DNA of 64,000 nt from RPQJ01 sp963698735 (GTDB lineage Bacteria; Pseudomonadota; Gammaproteobacteria; Steroidobacterales; Steroidobacteraceae). A program made the translations under genes and the position numbers. This document shows positions 62,614 through 64,000 of this stretch, piece by piece (the first letter of the stretch is position 1; the number at the start of each line of letters is the position of its first letter). Below the pieces are notes generated by a model, which had not been told where the DNA came from, made no database searches, and was given only the letters and a program-made list of their open reading frames with translations. The stretch lies in the NCBI GenBank assembly GCA_963698735.1, contig CAVOSA010000028.1, forward strand, positions 62,001-126,000, read 5' to 3'.

Positions 62614-63999
62614 TCAGCTGGCCAATGGCAGCGGAACGGGACGCCCGACCTGGTAGCCCTGCACGAAATCGACGCCCATGCGGCGGGCCGAGTCGAGCGC
62701 GCTCAGGTCCTCGACCTGCTCGGCGATCACCTGGAAGTTGAGCGACCGCGCAAGCTTGATCATCGCGGTCACCATCGCCTGGTTCACGTTGTCAGAGGCG
62801 AGGTTGCGAATGAAGGAGCCGTCGATCTTCAGGTAATCGAGCGGCAGGTTCTTGAGGTTGGCGAAGGAACTGAGGCCGCGACCGAAGTCGTCGAGCGCGA
62901 AGCGACAGCCCATGCCGTGCAGCACCTCGATGAAGCGACGGGCGTGCTCGATGTTGGTGATCACCGAGTTCTCGGTGACTTCGAAGCAGACGCGGTCGGG
63001 CGCGACGCCCGTGCGGTCGAGGCAGTCGACGACGAATTCGAGGAAGGCCCCGTCGCCGAGGGTCTGGCCAGAGAGGTTGATGCACAGGCTGCGGTCTGCC
63101 GCGAGGCGCACGGCGCCGCGGCCGAGCGCCGTGAGCGCGGTCTGCACGACCCAGCGGTCGACGTGCGGCATGAGGCGGTAGCGCTCGGCTGCGCGCATGA
63201 ACTCGGACGGCGGGATCGACACGCCGTTGTCGTCCTTGAGGCGCAACAGGATCTCGAGTCCCGGCCCGCCTTCCTGTGGCTGCATCGAGGCGTGCACGAT
63301 CGGCTGCGCGTGCAGCTCGAACCGGTTCTCCTTGAGCGCCGACTGCAGCAGCTGCAGCCAGAGAATCTCGCCGCGCTGGCGTGCCGCGGCTTCGTCGCGT
63401 GCCGAGTACACGTGCACGTGTCCGCCCTGGTTTTTCGCGACATAGCACGCCGAGTCCGCGGCGTGCAGCAGGTCTTCGAGCGACGAGCTCTCCGCGGTGA
63501 CCTCCACCAGGCCGACGCTCACGCCGATGCTGAAGATCTTGTCCTTCCAGACGAAACGGTGATCGTTGACCGCGCGCACGACGTCGTCGGCGATCTGCCG
63601 CGCCTTTTCGAGCGGGCAGCCCGACAGCAGGACGCCGAACTCGTCGCCGCCCAGGCGACCGACGGTGTCCGAGTCGCGGACGGCATCCTTGATGAGTGCC
63701 GCGACCTCGCGCAGCATGCTGTCGCCGGCCACGTGCCCGCATTCGTCGTTGACCGACTTGAAGCGATCGAGGTCGAGATAGCACAGCACGTGCCGTGCGC
63801 CGCCAGGCGTCGCCTCGAGCGCTTCCTCGAGACGGCGCTCGAACTCGCGGCGGTTCACCAGGCCGGTAAGGGCGTCGTGACTCGCCTGGTACGACATCGT
63901 GCGCGTGAGACCACGCAGGTCGCTCACGTCGCGCAGCGCGATCACGGTGCCGTCAACCCTTCCCTTGGCATCTCGCAGTGGCGAAACCGTGACCTCGAT
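62614..63999 (-). CDS. PAS-GGDEF-EAL cyclic-di-GMP protein (partial, N-terminus beyond right edge)
   Basis: The gene continues beyond the right edge. The visible start (EVTVSPLRDAKGRVDGTVIA) is the end of a PAS domain. GGDEF follows: LTGLVNRREFERRLEEAL and RLGGDEFGVLLSG, intact motif. EAL domain: FELHAQPIVHAS, GLEILLRLKD (EIL in place of EAL), INLSGQTLGDGAFLEF, FEVTENSVITNIE, FALDDFGRGLSSFANLKNLP and VIAEQVED are all close to functional EAL residues. It may synthesise, degrade or both for c-di-GMP. Stop at 62614. Confidence 0.9.
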   Translation of the reverse strand: MEVTVSPLRDAKGRVDGTVIALRDVSDLRGLTRTMSYQASHDALTGLVNRREFERRLEEALEATPGGARHVLCYLDLDRFKSVNDECGHVAGDSMLREVAALIKDAVRDSDTVGRLGGDEFGVLLSGCPLEKARQIADDVVRAVNDHRFVWKDKIFSIGVSVGLVEVTAESSSLEDLLHAADSACYVAKNQGGHVHVYSARDEAAARQRGEILWLQLLQSALKENRFELHAQPIVHASMQPQEGGPGLEILLRLKDDNGVSIPPSEFMRAAERYRLMPHVDRWVVQTALTALGRGAVRLAADRSLCINLSGQTLGDGAFLEFVVDCLDRTGVAPDRVCFEVTENSVITNIEHARRFIEVLHGMGCRFALDDFGRGLSSFANLKNLPLDYLKIDGSFIRNLASDNVNQAMVTAMIKLARSLNFQVIAEQVEDLSALDSARRMGVDFVQGYQVGRPVPLPLAS

Positions 64000-64000
64000 C

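Noticed and set aside
1..64000. CRISPR array, tRNA, rRNA, insertion sequence or prophage
   Set aside because: No repeat-spacer array, no recognisable RNA gene, transposase, integrase or phage structural gene was seen.

Overview
The window is 64 kb of GC-rich chromosome with dense, short-spaced operons. Gene content (SlyX, PhaB-type reductase, NdvB-type cyclic glucan synthase, several rotorless small stress membrane proteins, Crp/Fnr paralogues) fits a free-living proteobacterium, most likely a gammaproteobacterium. That assignment is inferred from gene content only. I see no tRNA, rRNA, CRISPR array, insertion sequence or prophage.

Region 1 (1-34.8 kb) is a large island for quaternary and N-methylated amines. 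Rightward genes at 0.4-4.7 kb (beta-keto acid cleavage enzyme, hot-dog thioesterase, NDP-forming acyl-CoA synthetase, CaiD-like hydratase) and a leftward operon at 6.8-10.2 kb (acyl-CoA dehydrogenase, TetR regulator, L-carnitine dehydrogenase fused to a thioesterase) together give a plausible route gamma-butyrobetaine/crotonobetaine -> carnitine -> 3-dehydrocarnitine -> betainyl-CoA -> glycine betaine. A DMGDH/sarcosine dehydrogenase-like flavoprotein (cut by the left edge), a GcvT-like folate enzyme, Rieske oxygenases, an MttB-family methyltransferase and an OpuC-type betaine importer could take the product further or import substrates.

The most unusual part is 10.3-19.0 kb. A tightly overlapping operon (class III aminotransferase, two phytoene-desaturase-like flavoproteins, GcvT-like protein) is divergent from a Rieske oxygenase. 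Facing that oxygenase is a regulator made of an N-terminal TetR/BetI-like domain fused to a Rieske-oxygenase-like domain that has lost one Rieske histidine and both histidines of the mononuclear iron site. It looks like a dead enzyme turned into a sensor. The divergent promoter region carries a TATATG-AC-CATATA inverted repeat and a repeated GACCATATAA word that could be its operator.

Region 2 (19-34.8 kb) holds a PotF-like binding protein, an NCS1 permease, the OpuC-type transporter (ATPase gene with a one-base frameshift), a membrane desaturase, TauE/SafE, a PhnD-like binding protein next to MttB, a PPOX flavoprotein, a secreted amidohydrolase and two tandem Rieske oxygenases. No Rieske reductase is present anywhere in the window.

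Region 3 (35-54.5 kb) is a stress and envelope region: DUF3309, lmo0937-type and CsbD-type small proteins, three related Crp/Fnr regulators, a cupin, superoxide dismutase, a very large cyclic beta-1,2-glucan synthase gene split by one base, a sterol-desaturase-like protein, a phospholipase D-type enzyme, several exported small proteins and PhaB.

Region 4 (54.7-64 kb) has ordinary housekeeping content (DUF885 protein, GSTs, SlyX, MOSC protein, GGDEF-EAL protein cut by the right edge), a secreted guanyl-type RNase with a barstar-like partner, and an arginase-ornithine cyclodeaminase operon divergent from an Lrp-family regulator with phased direct repeats between them.
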